A stretch of DNA of 64,000 nucleotides from Norana najaformis (GCA_964023275.1 OZ029929.1:10180856-10244855), one strand, 5' to 3'. Counted from the stretch's first letter, positions 1 to 10,400 are shown. The notes: a model not told the origin generated them from the sequence alone. Translations and numbers: made by a program.

Positions 1-415
1 TATGTTGTGATTGACACTGTCAGATGCAGCTGATTGAATGGAAGACACAAGGACTGAGAGACAGATGACAGTTGAGACGCTGTACAACAACCTATTTAAG
101 GACCTTAATTAGAGACAAACTTCGGAGTAGAAATCGAATTGTAACTGGATAAATGAATTTCTTGTTAACTTACAATTGGGTAGACCAAGGGGTCGATAGA
201 AGGAAAACAGCCTTCAAAATGGGAGAGGTTAGCAGTTGAAACAAGAGTCAAAAACTTCAAAGAGCGGTTTAAATTAAGTCCAGAGCACACTGATTTTTAG
301 ATAGCGAGAGAATGAGGATGTGAATTACAAATACAGTTGCTGTTGTGGGAACTAAAAGCACGTGGAGAGCAGCATTGTGAGAATACTTTTTGGAATAAGT
401 CCATCAGTTGCTACT
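1..415. repeat. Duplicated flank block, copy 1
   Basis: This stretch aligns, with scattered substitutions, to 22975-23650, including shared runs such as CAACAACCTATTTAAGGACC. The second copy contains an extra LINE 3' end at 23145-23412 that is missing here. Both copies lie on the 3' side of an ankyrin-cGLR gene (genes 1 and 2), so I read this as part of a large duplicated gene-plus-flank unit. Confidence 0.7.
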
Positions 416-1875
416 AAGGATTGCGTGTTGATTTCTCACTGGACCAAGTCCGTCAGACTTAAACCGTGGATAGTTTGGAGCGCAGTCCAGCCCGAGCATA
501 AGTATCTAAATGCCTACCTCGGTGAAGTAATTTCTCAAATTGGGCGCAACCCTACCCACGTGATTCTCTCTGATCCCATCGGCTACTTAGTATTCAATTA
601 TTCGACTAACCTCTCAGTGAGCTGATGTAATCTAGCCTCACCCAATCAAATAGAACTGTAATTCCTATCTCCATTGCTCCCGACGTCGACTGTACCTCAT
701 CCTCCCTTCTCTCACTCGTTCATCAGCTTCCATAGCGTCCATCTTGTAATATAAACCTTATTAGAAAAATACAGGACCTTAGGTCTACTTACTTTATACT
801 TGCTAACTCACTCTGATCTACATCGTGATATCAACAGTAGAACTCAAGGGTCTGATAGGTGTAAGAAATATTGGCTCTTAATCTGCGCTGCTACATGTGC
901 GTCATTTGTATTGTACTGCGCCTGTCAATAAATCTTAAACTGTGGAGTTTTTTACATTGGTTTTCTACTGAGGGACATTTTACATCTGACAGCTGCATGC
1001 AATGTTTACTTAGATTCGCTATACAAATTTTTCTTACGGCTACAATTATAACAATAATTAGGGTATGAACTGTAAGAATGTATGCATGCATGCATGTATG
1101 AATGGATGTATGCATGCATTTGTAGGCCTAAGGAATTAACGTTGACATGCACTTGTTTTGGCAATTATGATTTCTATTTACACAATAAATTACATTATAA
1201 AGATATTCTTATTTTCCCGGGATCCTCAAACTGGAAGCGCTTCTGAGTAGTTTTTTCTGTAAGAGGCGCTATACCAGTTTTCAAATGCGATACGATACAT
1301 ATGTAAGGGCAACCAAATTAAAACTAAAAAGTACGCTAAAATACTCGTTTTCGAAAAGAGTTCCAAAGGCCTTTGCTAAAATGCCAGCTATGTTTGGTTC
1401 TGTTTCATATGTAAGTTTATCCATCTAAGCTGCAGAATCAACCTCCATAATGCGAAATTTAAACAGTGTCGGACTCTGATGGATGCAATATTCCGTATTT
1501 CCTTTCGTGGCAAGGGTTTATAATGGTGAAACGGTAAACCATAAAAGTGGAATCCAAAAAGTGCCTCTTTCGAATCTATCGCATGATTCAAATTTCTGTA
1601 CTTCCCTATTTCAACTATAGCATCATTAGGCTGGAATAGAGATTTGTTTCTTTTGAAGCAGCGCTATAATACAAATTTCTGACAATAGTTAAAATCAGTT
1701 AGGTGAGCCCGGATTAGACCGAATGCTCCAAAAAATTTCACCAAAAAAAGTTGTTCGAAAAATCACAATAACCAAGATAAGCACGAACAGCGCTCCCAAT
1801 GTTGAAAAAGGTAAACATTATCCAACTTCGTCACTTTTCCACTAACATCACATTCTCATATAAGAATTAGATTCG
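416..1875. other. Intergenic, 3' flank of gene 1
   Basis: I see no gene here. There is a short ATGC-rich microsatellite near 1075-1120 and a degenerate hairpin-like segment near 1215-1275 resembling the LINE 3' ends found elsewhere. From about 1600 to 1875 the sequence aligns to the 3' flanks of gene 2 (26170-26430) and gene 3 (42110-42410), which suggests a shared ancestral 3' UTR. Confidence 0.6.
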
Positions 1876-4800
1876 TTACCTGGAAATACGAGAAGATAGC
1901 TTCCTAATAAATTCTTCCCTGTCAAACTGTTTCCACATTGGATCATGATTAGTATAAAGACTTCTTTCGATAAAGTCGTAATTTCTTTGTTCTATAGGTA
2001 TACCCATTTTAGGGAAAAAAAATCTTTCGAGAGATTCGCAATTACTTTGTTCTATAGGTATATCTATTGCAGCGCCATCTGGACATAGGTCCAGATAAAT
2101 GTCATAGGCCGCATCATAGTCGAAGTCAATAAAGTCTGAAGATACATTCTTCACTTCCTCTATGTCGAATTGACAAATCAGCTTTTCTTCTACAAGCTGT
2201 CTGAATGAGGGCATATTGTAACAGGGAAAAACGACATGTTGACAAAACTCAATGAAGCAAAATATGATCCTCTCGACCCAGAAGGCGAGTTCTGTTCGCA
2301 TTAATTTGTCTTCGTTTCGGTCATAAACTTTCTTTTTATTACGGGCATTGAGAGCTTCAATGCAAAAGAGAAGACAAGTCTTCAGTTGATAAGTTGTTTT
2401 CGGTTTACCATGAAGTATCTTTTTACAAACTATGTACGCTGCTTTTATTAAAGGCGAACTTTCCTTGATGATTCGACTTTCCACCAGTCCAAATGAAATT
2501 CTTGCAAATGTTTCGGAAAAGGGAAAGTGACGAACCATTGAGTTGGAGAAATCAAAGAGTGGCCGATCAAAGACCAGTGTAAAACCGTCTGTTTTCGCAG
2601 CAGTACTAATGCCAACTGGCAGAGAGTCTCTTAGAGAACAATCTTCCACCTTAATACAAGCAACGACGTCAATTGATATCTCGGCAAAGAGAGAGCCACC
2701 CTCTCCGTCGTCAATGGGATGAAGCATTCTCAGTCGTACTGTCTTACATTTATCAGCTGGCCGATCATATTTCTTTTCGCCTATATCTTTTGTTATAATC
2801 CATTCGTGTTGATCCGTTTCAATACATTCGAGGAGGTAGTCGTCTTTCCAGAAATTAGAGTCGTGTAACACTTCTTTGAGAATATTCTGGAATCTAAAAT
2901 TGACTTCGCGAGTCAGCAGACACTGATCTGAGTTGAAGAAGCAGTCAAAGGCCTCGTCATTTCGACTCTTGCTATCGTCTTTTGACTTCCGCTTCAGTTG
3001 AATGTAGCCTTCAGGACCCAACGGATGTGGAAACACTTCGCAAATTTGGCTAAATTTAGTCAGCTTAAAGTTATAGTCGAAGTCTCCTGAAACGTCAGCT
3101 TTTGTTTCTTCGTCGGCGCTTCCGACTAAAATCGGCTGACACTCAAATCGCCAATCCTTTTCCTTTATACTATGAGTCAAACGGTCCATGAAGTGTTGTA
3201 GTGGTGCTTTTAATTGGCTTACGCGTCTGTTAAGGCGAATAAAATCGTTTTGGATCCATATATTCCAAATTGCTTCTTCTGACGATTTTAGACTCGAATA
3301 TGCTTGGGGGCAAATTTGAATCGTGGCAGACACTTTCCGCTTTGTTAGTTCTGTGACATGATTAGGCCAAATCTTGAGCTCTTTGGGCATTGAATTCGTG
3401 CTCATTCTGAATGACAATTCTACTTCGTTGTCTTTGTCGATTCCAATCTGGTCTCGTAGATCCTTAAGTTCTCTAGCAGTATATCCGTATTTATCTTTTG
3501 TATTTTCATTAGCTCCATGGCTGAGGAGCGAATTGTATTTATCATCCCATTCTGCGTAATGTAAAGGGGTTTTGCCATAAATGTCAGCTGCATTTACGCT
3601 ACAGCCTAATTCTAGTAGCACCTTTACTACCTCGTCATGTCCCTCCGAGACGGTGTACGATGGCATAAAAATGTAGTGAAGAGGAGTTCGTCCCTTTTCA
3701 TTTGTTACAGTAGCTAAATCCCTGAAATTCTCTTTTTCTAACTCGAATCTTTCACGCTCCTGTTCTGTTTTGCAAACAGGAGAGATGAGTCGATGAAAGG
3801 GACTTCGAGCTCGTAGGTTTGGAACAGCGCCGTGGTTCTGAAGTTCGTTGAAAGTTGCTGAATTCATTCGGCTGGAAGACTTCACTTCCAGATCAAGTGG
3901 CGTGTTTCCTCTGAAGTCCATCGCTTTCACATTTGTTTCGCCAATGCCCAGCAACAACTTAACTATTTCTTCTTTAGTTCGAGGGGTTTTCCTTTCGTCT
4001 TTAATGAATTGCTCAACAAAATCATTCCTCCATTTGCTAATCTGAAGAAAATTGTTGATGGCATATTTTTGCTTTGGAAGCCAATTACAGAATAAATGCA
4101 AATCTAACCAGTTTCTCTTGGGCTCATAGATAGCTGCATGCAAGGCAGTAAATCCGTAATAGTCGTGCAGATTCACGGACGCTTTATTATTCAGCAGCAA
4201 CTGCACTACTTCGACATGATGCCCTTCAGCCGCTTTAATCAAGGCAGTTGCTCCACGTCGATCTCTTGCGTTCATTTCGAGTTTCGTTCTCGATTTCTGC
4301 TCCCAGTCTAGCAAGATTTGAACGGCGTGACGACAACCCCTTTGAGAGGCAATGATCAAAGCCGTTTCACCATCAGAATTTCTCATGTTGAAGTCTGCGC
4401 CATTGTCTAACAGCAATTTCATTATATCGTCTATAGTTTGAGTTTGCATATGTCGGATTCTAGATCTTTTAATTAGATGATCGTGAAACCATTCCCCGCA
4501 TCTTTCGAGCACTTCATGAAGTGGAGTGTTTAATTGCTTGTCCTGGTAGTTTACATTGAATATGTGCGACTTCACAAGAACTTCTGCTATTTCTTTAATA
4601 TTTCTGCATCCATTAGTGTAATCCTTTTTCCGATAAATTTTTCTTGTCAAGTGACGAAAGCTGTCTCCAATATGCTTCTCTGAATATACACATTGGCCTA
4701 TTTCGAGCAATATCTCAACCATTTTCTTTTGGATGGAATCCACTGCCAGTTCGAGTGCTGTGTATTTATGTAATTCTTTCATTAACTCCAAAGGCGTGAT

Positions 4801-5775
4801 TGTTTCTGCCCAAATTATTTGAGCAGATACGCATTGACCATCGCGCTTCTCAAGTTCCACTGGTCTGATGTCGGTAGTTTCAACCAACTTACTGACATTC
4901 TCTTGAGGTTTGTACCTACCTTGTGTAAATTTTTCAAAATTCCTGCGGCTGTGCTTTAAAATAACTTTAACAACCTCTGTATGACCCTTTTCGATGGCAA
5001 CGTGCAATGGAGTCTTGTCTTCATCGAACAATATAAAATCCGAAACGCCGCGAAGCAATAACACATCTACTACTTCTGCATGGCCATTCTTAGCTGCAAG
5101 GTAAAAAGGTGTTTTCTCAGATTTTTTCATGACGTCGACAGTAGCATGGTTGTCAAGTAAAATTACAACACAGGAAGTGTGACCATTCTTGGCAGCTAAA
5201 TGAAGTGGAGTCATATTGTCGTTGTTGCACTCATTAACAGCCGTACAGTGACATATCAAGGCCTTTACAGTTTCTGTATGGCCGTTTTCTGATGCCAGAT
5301 GAAGCGGAGTCTGACCGTCTTCGTTTTTAAAGTCAACCCTTGAGTTACTATTTAACAAAAGATCCACAACATCTTTATGACCGACTGTAGCCGCATAGTG
5401 TAAAGGAGTGTTTTTCTTTGCGTCCACTGCATGGACATCAGATCCGTTCGTTTGCATCAGAAAACTCCTTACAGCCTCGACCTTACCATATTTAACTGCA
5501 AGGTGAAGCCAACTAGCATCTTGTTCTTCTTCTTTCTCTTCGTCCTTATCCTCGTCCTCCTCCTCATCATCATCCGCAGAGTGTAAATGAGGGCACATAT
5601 GTCCGTCCAATGCAAAGTAAACAGATCCTGGGTTTTGGTTCAGCAAATTCCTAACAAACTGATCTGCCATTTGAAGCGGACAAAGAACTTCTTCTTCTGC
5701 TTCCTCACTGAAATCCTGTACGTGCTCGTCTTCCTTGTCCTCCTCCGCATCCTGTGTTGTTGATAAATTGCTCAT
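1876..5775 (-). CDS. Ankyrin-repeat/cGAS-like nucleotidyltransferase fusion (gene 1)
   Basis: The 1299-residue protein is intron-free and fully open. The start is the ATG at 5775; the open frame extends ten codons further up but has no ATG there. An acidic D/E-rich segment (about residues 65-85) is followed by ankyrin repeats (about 88-290 and 335-770, with TPLHLA and DIYGKTPLHY type motifs). A Mab-21/cGAS nucleotidyltransferase follows (about 835-1250): GS at 885-886, D898-F-D900, and a third acid D1036 in ISIDVVAC. This matches the GS...hD...D metal-binding pattern of cGAS-like receptors, so catalysis looks possible. I see no vertebrate-type zinc-thumb H/C cluster. By family knowledge such enzymes sense nucleic acid or other cytosolic ligands and make cyclic dinucleotides for STING; the ligand, the product and the role of the ankyrin part are unknown here. 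The alternative is a non-catalytic Mab-21-like protein, but the intact triad argues against that. Confidence 0.85.
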   Translation of the reverse strand: MSNLSTTQDAEEDKEDEHVQDFSEEAEEEVLCPLQMADQFVRNLLNQNPGSVYFALDGHMCPHLHSADDDEEEDEDKDEEKEEEQDASWLHLAVKYGKVEAVRSFLMQTNGSDVHAVDAKKNTPLHYAATVGHKDVVDLLLNSNSRVDFKNEDGQTPLHLASENGHTETVKALICHCTAVNECNNDNMTPLHLAAKNGHTSCVVILLDNHATVDVMKKSEKTPFYLAAKNGHAEVVDVLLLRGVSDFILFDEDKTPLHVAIEKGHTEVVKVILKHSRRNFEKFTQGRYKPQENVSKLVETTDIRPVELEKRDGQCVSAQIIWAETITPLELMKELHKYTALELAVDSIQKKMVEILLEIGQCVYSEKHIGDSFRHLTRKIYRKKDYTNGCRNIKEIAEVLVKSHIFNVNYQDKQLNTPLHEVLERCGEWFHDHLIKRSRIRHMQTQTIDDIMKLLLDNGADFNMRNSDGETALIIASQRGCRHAVQILLDWEQKSRTKLEMNARDRRGATALIKAAEGHHVEVVQLLLNNKASVNLHDYYGFTALHAAIYEPKRNWLDLHLFCNWLPKQKYAINNFLQISKWRNDFVEQFIKDERKTPRTKEEIVKLLLGIGETNVKAMDFRGNTPLDLEVKSSSRMNSATFNELQNHGAVPNLRARSPFHRLISPVCKTEQERERFELEKENFRDLATVTNEKGRTPLHYIFMPSYTVSEGHDEVVKVLLELGCSVNAADIYGKTPLHYAEWDDKYNSLLSHGANENTKDKYGYTARELKDLRDQIGIDKDNEVELSFRMSTNSMPKELKIWPNHVTELTKRKVSATIQICPQAYSSLKSSEEAIWNIWIQNDFIRLNRRVSQLKAPLQHFMDRLTHSIKEKDWRFECQPILVGSADEETKADVSGDFDYNFKLTKFSQICEVFPHPLGPEGYIQLKRKSKDDSKSRNDEAFDCFFNSDQCLLTREVNFRFQNILKEVLHDSNFWKDDYLLECIETDQHEWIITKDIGEKKYDRPADKCKTVRLRMLHPIDDGEGGSLFAEISIDVVACIKVEDCSLRDSLPVGISTAAKTDGFTLVFDRPLFDFSNSMVRHFPFSETFARISFGLVESRIIKESSPLIKAAYIVCKKILHGKPKTTYQLKTCLLFCIEALNARNKKKVYDRNEDKLMRTELAFWVERIIFCFIEFCQHVVFPCYNMPSFRQLVEEKLICQFDIEEVKNVSSDFIDFDYDAAYDIYLDLCPDGAAIDIPIEQSNCESLERFFFPKMGIPIEQRNYDFIERSLYTNHDPMWKQFDREEFIRKLSSRISR

Positions 5776-6215
5776 TATTGCGTGATTTAGTTTGCCATTC
5801 AGCAAATATAGCCGATGATCACAGCAAAGCGTTCTTCTTTTTCATTTGCTGCAAAATAGAGTTCACAGTTATGATTTCACAGATAAATATATAAAAAATT
5901 ATAAAGTAAATATCGTAGCGAAGTGAATAGGTGCACTGCAATCTTTACATTGGTTTTTAAATCGATTGGAAGTTTGATTTACAGATTGTAATTTCGAACA
6001 CAGTGGTAAACGTCAAGGTATTAAGAACGGACTACTCCGCCACACACTCAACAATCTGTTTTGGATTTCAACTTTCACTAATTCAATGTTTTATTACTAC
6101 AGAACGGATTCAGTTACGAAATAGTGATTCAGATTCTTTGGAATAGCATCGACACCCCACTATGAAGAGGCTAAAATCACACGTAGTGTAAAGTAACCTT
6201 TCATTTATTAGTGTT
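5776..6215 (-). promoter_or_regulatory. Conserved upstream region of gene 1
   Basis: About 430 bp before the gene 1 start align closely to the regions before gene 2 (30546-30965) and gene 3 (50207-50615), including the motif CAGCAAATA next to the start and TTTGGAATAGCATCGACA-like sequence at the far end. It should hold the 5' UTR and promoter. I cannot place a TATA box or start site with confidence, and the similarity may simply reflect recent duplication. Confidence 0.45.
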
Positions 6216-6224
6216 AGCCTGTTC

Positions 6225-6420
6225 CAAAGAGCTGAGGTAACTTTCGAATAACCGAAGCAAAAGGAGCAATCCAAAAACTGGACAACCTGCCCACATGGGT
6301 TACAAGGCGTGACGAGTTGAAACTGTTACATGCACCGGGATTTGAAACCTGGACCCACAGGTGAAAGGCAAACGCTATCATTCATACATGCTGGAGACAA
6401 CTAAGTATACACATTAATTA
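6225..6420 (-). repeat. tRNA-derived SINE, copy 1
   Basis: Read on the minus strand, 6395-6325 resembles a tRNA head: an A-box-like stretch, an anticodon-loop-like TTTCAC, and a B-box-like GGTTTCAAATCCC in a 5-bp T-arm stem. A second copy lies at 31225-31440 in the same position relative to gene 2. I read it as a SINE, not a functional tRNA, because the acceptor and anticodon stems do not pair well. Confidence 0.5.
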
Positions 6421-6449
6421 CACTGGCACGGATTAGCTCCATGCACGCT

Positions 6450-7085
6450 TTGGCGCCCCCACCTGGCATGCAAGAACGGCACTGGCTGGACTCCCACCCT
6501 ACACACAAGGCATGGGTGTAGTAGTCTAGCTCCTTCACGATAATGGCAATTTGGCCCCTAGAATACTCGGCAATGCAGCTTCTGCTGCATGTAACCCTTT
6601 GGCCCGATGTAACCCATGCACTTTGGTTTGTCCACTCTATATTGCTTTGCCGTCTATGGTGGTCTGTTAATTCCACGCAAGATACGCATATACCCCATAC
6701 ATCAGGTTGTTTTAATGAGGGTATTCGCGAGTCAATGGTAAATTAGGCTCTTGGCTCTATCGTTGTGCCATACTGTCCTGCAAAAATATTTTGTAAGCGA
6801 ATCTATAACGGGAGAGTGTTATGCGTCTCTGTCTCTCGTCGATGCGCAAATGACTCTGTCTTTTTGTCAGCGCACCGAAATCGGTCATCCCAAAATTAGT
6901 TTGTCCGCTGAAACGGAAGCTGATACTTTCGGCAAAGTTCTGCGACGCTTGGGGAGGGAAGCTGGAAGCGGCAATTGAGTTCAAGCCGCCGGCGTCTGAC
7001 CCGGGTGTGAGCCCCTCACGTGGGCGGTGTATGCACATAATTGTCACCAAACTGAGGCTGGAGACGCGATGGGGCTGCGGCAGTT
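6450..7085. repeat. Long inverted-repeat partner of 51060-51600
   Basis: The reverse complement of this block aligns over roughly 550 bp to 51060-51600, including the shared runs GGCCAAAGGGTTACATGC and AGAAGCTGCATTGCCGAGTA. The two arms lie upstream of gene 1 and gene 3 in opposite orientation. The overlapping ORFs here in several frames show no recognisable homology. Confidence 0.7.
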
Positions 7086-7345
7086 TCTATGGCCAAATTG
7101 TGGCGCGCGAGGTCGTAGTCCCAATCGTATTCCCGAGATTTCTACAGCGCTCAACGAAAGCCAACGTCATGGGGACCAACTTATTTACAGGCGCTCAGTC
7201 AAAACAAAATCGAAAGTCAAAAAGGGTTCGGTTTCAGGTCAAGATCCAAAGGTCAGGCAGAGAGACAGCGTGGCAAATGCGGTGGGTGGTGTTTAGTATT
7301 GGAGCGGAGAGTGAGAAAGAAAATAGGAATAAGGGGTGAAAGAGA
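7086..7345 (-). repeat. LINE family-1 3' end
   Basis: Minus-strand copy of the commonest interspersed repeat in the window, ending in CTGTAGAAATCTC followed by an (ATTACG)-type tail at the low-coordinate side. The family carries AGCGCC/GGCGCT hairpin arms near its 3' end. Copies at 9545 and 36110 are joined to LINE reverse-transcriptase C-terminal sequence, so it is a LINE 3' end or a SINE sharing that end. Confidence 0.65.
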
Positions 7346-7379
7346 TGTGTTGCTTCCATGACAGTGACCAGTTCTATCG

Positions 7380-7460
7380 CGATATCGTAATCGTAATCTC
7401 GAGATTTCTACAGCTCCCAACGAAAGCTAAGACGCGGGAACCAGCGCAGAAGTCAATGAC
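7380..7460 (-). repeat. LINE family-1 3' end, short
   Basis: An 80-bp minus-strand fragment with the (ATTACG)-type tail and the CTGTAGAAATCTCGAG segment, directly next to the longer copy at 7086-7345. Confidence 0.6.
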
Positions 7461-7895
7461 TCAGTGATAGAGGGCTTCTTGCTGAGGTTTTCGCTGGACG
7501 AATGTTGCTTTTGTCTTTCTCTTTGATAGGCCTACATTAGCACACTCTGGGTCACTGCATTTCTCACCTGTGTTTTACTGTTATTGCTAAACTCCAATTC
7601 TACATTGATAGATATAACTTCCACCTGTTTAATGACACAGTTTTCAACTTTTCAGACTCTCTCTCACTACCTTTCAGTTCCATTTTCTGTGTTGAAATTG
7701 TTGAACATTAATCTACCGTATTCAAATCAATAGAAGTTTAAATTTATTAGCATGGAAGCCATACCTACGCTACACTTTCAACTCACCAAGTAGATGACCA
7801 AAGGAAGGTAAAACAACATACTAAGTGAAACTTCCTAAGGCCTGTGGAACCTTTGAATTTAGATAAAATTGCACCTGTTTTATTATCTCATATTT
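7461..7895. other. Intergenic, nothing recognised
   Basis: AT-rich sequence with no supported gene. A TAGGCCTA palindrome is at 7527-7534. Confidence 0.5.
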
Positions 7896-8275
7896 TAGAA
7901 TTGCGTTCACACAGTTTTTGCCGACCCAGGATGCACATGATACTGCTTTTTATACCAGGACTTTTTCGTGCATTTACGTTTCATAATAAGGACACTGTGT
8001 TGATGGCGAGTCGATGTGGAGCAGCTCACAGTTAGGCGAGTTTCTCTGCTGTTAAAGACTGAATACAAGCACAATAACGAGGAAGGCACTGATGGGTATG
8101 ACGAGGATTTCCAAGGCTCATATTACGGGATGGAAACATTCTGGGCAATTCCCATCATAGGCTCATGGCCTGAATAACAACATTATAATAATTTCTTGTT
8201 AGGATAATAGATATTAACACAACACGACCCAAGGAATTCTGTAATATGCAGCTTGAGTGAGAAGAATTTGGGTGC

Positions 8276-8575
8276 CGATTCTTCCTCTTCCCCTTATCTC
8301 TCTTCTCGCTTCATATCAAGCACCAACCACCGTACCGTTCGACTGCCTGTCTGTCTGCCTGCCTGCAGCCTGTCTGTCTGTCTGTCTGCCTGCCTGCCTG
8401 CTTGCCTGCCTGCCTGCCTGCTTGCCTGCCTGCCTGCCTGCAGGATCTTGACGTGGAACCGAACCTCTTTGCCTATCGATTTTGTTTTGTATGAGTGCCT
8501 GTGGATAAGCTGGTTCCCGCGACTTAGCTTTCGTATGCGCTGTAGAAATCTCGAGATTACGATTACTATACGCAA
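8276..8575 (+). repeat. LINE family-1 3' end with CTGCC expansion
   Basis: A near full-length family-1 3' end whose internal CTGCCTG stretch (8340-8445) has expanded into a simple repeat. That expansion opens several long frames on both strands, which are not genes. Confidence 0.7.
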
Positions 8576-9229
8576 GAAATTTACCTGATGATAGCTCGTA
8601 ACTTTAGTAGTCGAACGTGCCTATTACCGTCTTCCTTACATGATCCGAATGTATAACTCATGAATGAATCATGGTGAACTTTTGTAGCGCAGTTACTCAG
8701 AAAATCAAATCTATATGATTTATATGTAAAACTCATCTGTAGCCGTATGTTGCTAACGTTCGAAAGAAATAATGGGTCTGCAACCAGCAACGTAACCCTG
8801 TAAGCTGAATCCTAACCTCAAGGCTTCAACTTTACACAGTTGAGTTAATCTTCACAAACGACGGCAGGTAGGTCTGTTGTGTTCTACATTCATTAGGGGC
8901 AATGGTATTGTATCTGACAAGACCATGAAACTTCCGATAAAGATATCCTGTAAAAAAGATGCAATTGATAAAACTGTGAAGATTAACTTGACTCTGTAGA
9001 GTTGAAGAAAATTGACAATTTTTTGTGTCTTTGATCATTTTAATTTTTACCTAACTTTTCCGAAGCTGTGATAACAAACTGACTTTTAAAAATTTACTAA
9101 CTCCAGTGGGCCCTACTAAAATACAGGATTAAGATTTTATTAAATATATTACGCTAGTTTTGATAGCTAAATTAAATTTTAAAGCAGGACTTTACTAGAA
9201 TTTTTCTGAAACAATTAATTGTGTTTAAC

Positions 9230-9345
9230 CAATAAACCGAACCCTTCTTACCTATCGATTTTGTTTTGACTGAGCGCCTGTGAATAAGCTGGTTCCCGCG
9301 ACTTGGCTTTCGTTGGGCGCTGTAGAAATCTCGAGTATACGATGA
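9230..9345 (+). repeat. LINE family-1 3' end, truncated
   Basis: Contains CCTATCGATTTTGTTTTGAC, the hairpin arms AGCGCC and GGCGCT, and CTGTAGAAATCTCGAG. The 5' half of the repeat is missing. Confidence 0.65.
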
Positions 9346-9504
9346 CGAGTACCAATTAAATTTAAAAGTAACACTTCTAAGTATTTGTATAATAGTTTTC
9401 AGTAAAGATAAATAGCACAATTATCTCGCTGAAAACTACCTCCCCATATAGGATTAGACAGTGCATTTTTCTTTCCCATGTGCATCGGTGACGCTTAAAC
9501 CCAC

Positions 9505-9545
9505 AAACAGTGAAAGTTCTTCTGGTTGATGCCGGTTAAAGCAGG
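9505..9545 (+). pseudogene. Ankyrin fragment of the gene 4 type
   Basis: About 40 bp aligning to gene 4 at 62525-62565. Its translation begins PQTVKVLL, against PQTVKILLDAG in gene 4, then runs into a stop. The same ankyrin piece occurs longer at 34788. It sits at the same junction with the dispersed block, so it is a remnant carried with the repeat. Confidence 0.5.
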
Positions 9546-9895
9546 TTAGCACTTTAGCAGAATTACGACAATTATCTGATTCATCATACGAACTCACAAG
9601 CACTTGACCCTTTGAATTTCTGCGCTGGTCTTTCACTCAAAGCTGAACACATTTCTTTTCCAAAAATCTTATCCTGATTCTTCCTCTTCCCCATTTGTCT
9701 CTTCTCGCTTCAATTTTAAGCACCATCCACCGTAACCGATCGACTGTCCGACTCCTAGATCTGGACCTGGAGCCGAACCCTTTTGCCTATCGATATTGTC
9801 TTGACTGAGGGCCTGTGAATATCCTGGTACCCGCGACTTGGCTTTCGTTGGGCGCTATAGAAATCTCGAGATTACGATTACAATTATGATTATCC
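9546..9895 (+). repeat. LINE C-terminus plus family-1 3' end
   Basis: The first 150 bp translate to a stretch similar to the LINE ORF2 end seen at 58840-59080 (an AGLSLK-like motif). It runs without a break into the family-1 3' sequence and its ATTACG tail. This continuity is the evidence that family 1 is a LINE 3' end. Confidence 0.6.
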
Positions 9896-10400
9896 GAAAC
9901 TCACCGTGCGAACCAGTGTTGCTAGAGCGCGGACTTTACAGAACGCAGAGGCCACAGCCATTGACCGCTAGAAGTTAGCAGTATTTCAGCAATCCTTAAG
10001 GACGACGCGAATATATAAGTTTAATGCGAAAACGGATGCAAGATGTGTTTGCGATATTTTATGATTAGATAAGCACGGAAACCCAATGCGCTGGAAATTT
10101 CCCGCAGTACTGGCTCCATTACTATATATTTATCTTCACCAGGAACCGAAGCCTTCCTGCCTATAGATTTTCTTTTGACTGATTGCCAGTGTATAAGCTG
10201 GTTCCCGCGACTTAGCTTTCGTTGGGGCTGTAGAAATCTCGAGTTTACGATTACTATAAATTTTCAAATCGATTTAATCACATAGAAATTTAAAAAGCAA
10301 CCTTTTACTCTAAATCTTGACAGCCTTTAGAGAGTCACTTCCTTCAGAATTCAGAATTCCGTGACTATCACGGTCTTCGTGTAATTCGTTGACCAACCAC
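9896..10400 (+). repeat. Dispersed repeat, copy of 36155-36650
   Basis: Aligns to 36155-36650 throughout, including the embedded family-1 3' end at 10140-10260. The tail part (10260-10400) is also similar to 31985-32110. Confidence 0.65.

Larger units (their letters stand above)
7896..9470 (+). repeat. Dispersed 1.5-kb block, copy A
   Basis: This block aligns piecewise to 32380-34630 (copy B, split by a transposon) and 59650-60545 (copy C). Shared landmarks are a GGAGCAGCTCACAGTTAGGCG-like segment, a TTTCCAAGGCT-like segment, and a stretch containing ATTGTATCTGACAAGACCAT. LINE family-1 3' ends are embedded at 8276-8570 and 9230-9345. In copies B and C the block ends in relics of a transposase-like gene, so it may be the remains of a non-autonomous DNA element. 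Confidence 0.6.

Noticed and set aside
6325..6395. Possible functional tRNA gene on the minus strand
   Set aside because: B box is present but acceptor and anticodon stems do not pair, and a diverged copy exists at 31340-31411; a tRNA-derived SINE fits better.
8253..8588. Cys/Leu/Pro-rich ORFs resembling secreted peptides
   Set aside because: Produced by the CTGCC expansion inside a LINE family-1 3' end.
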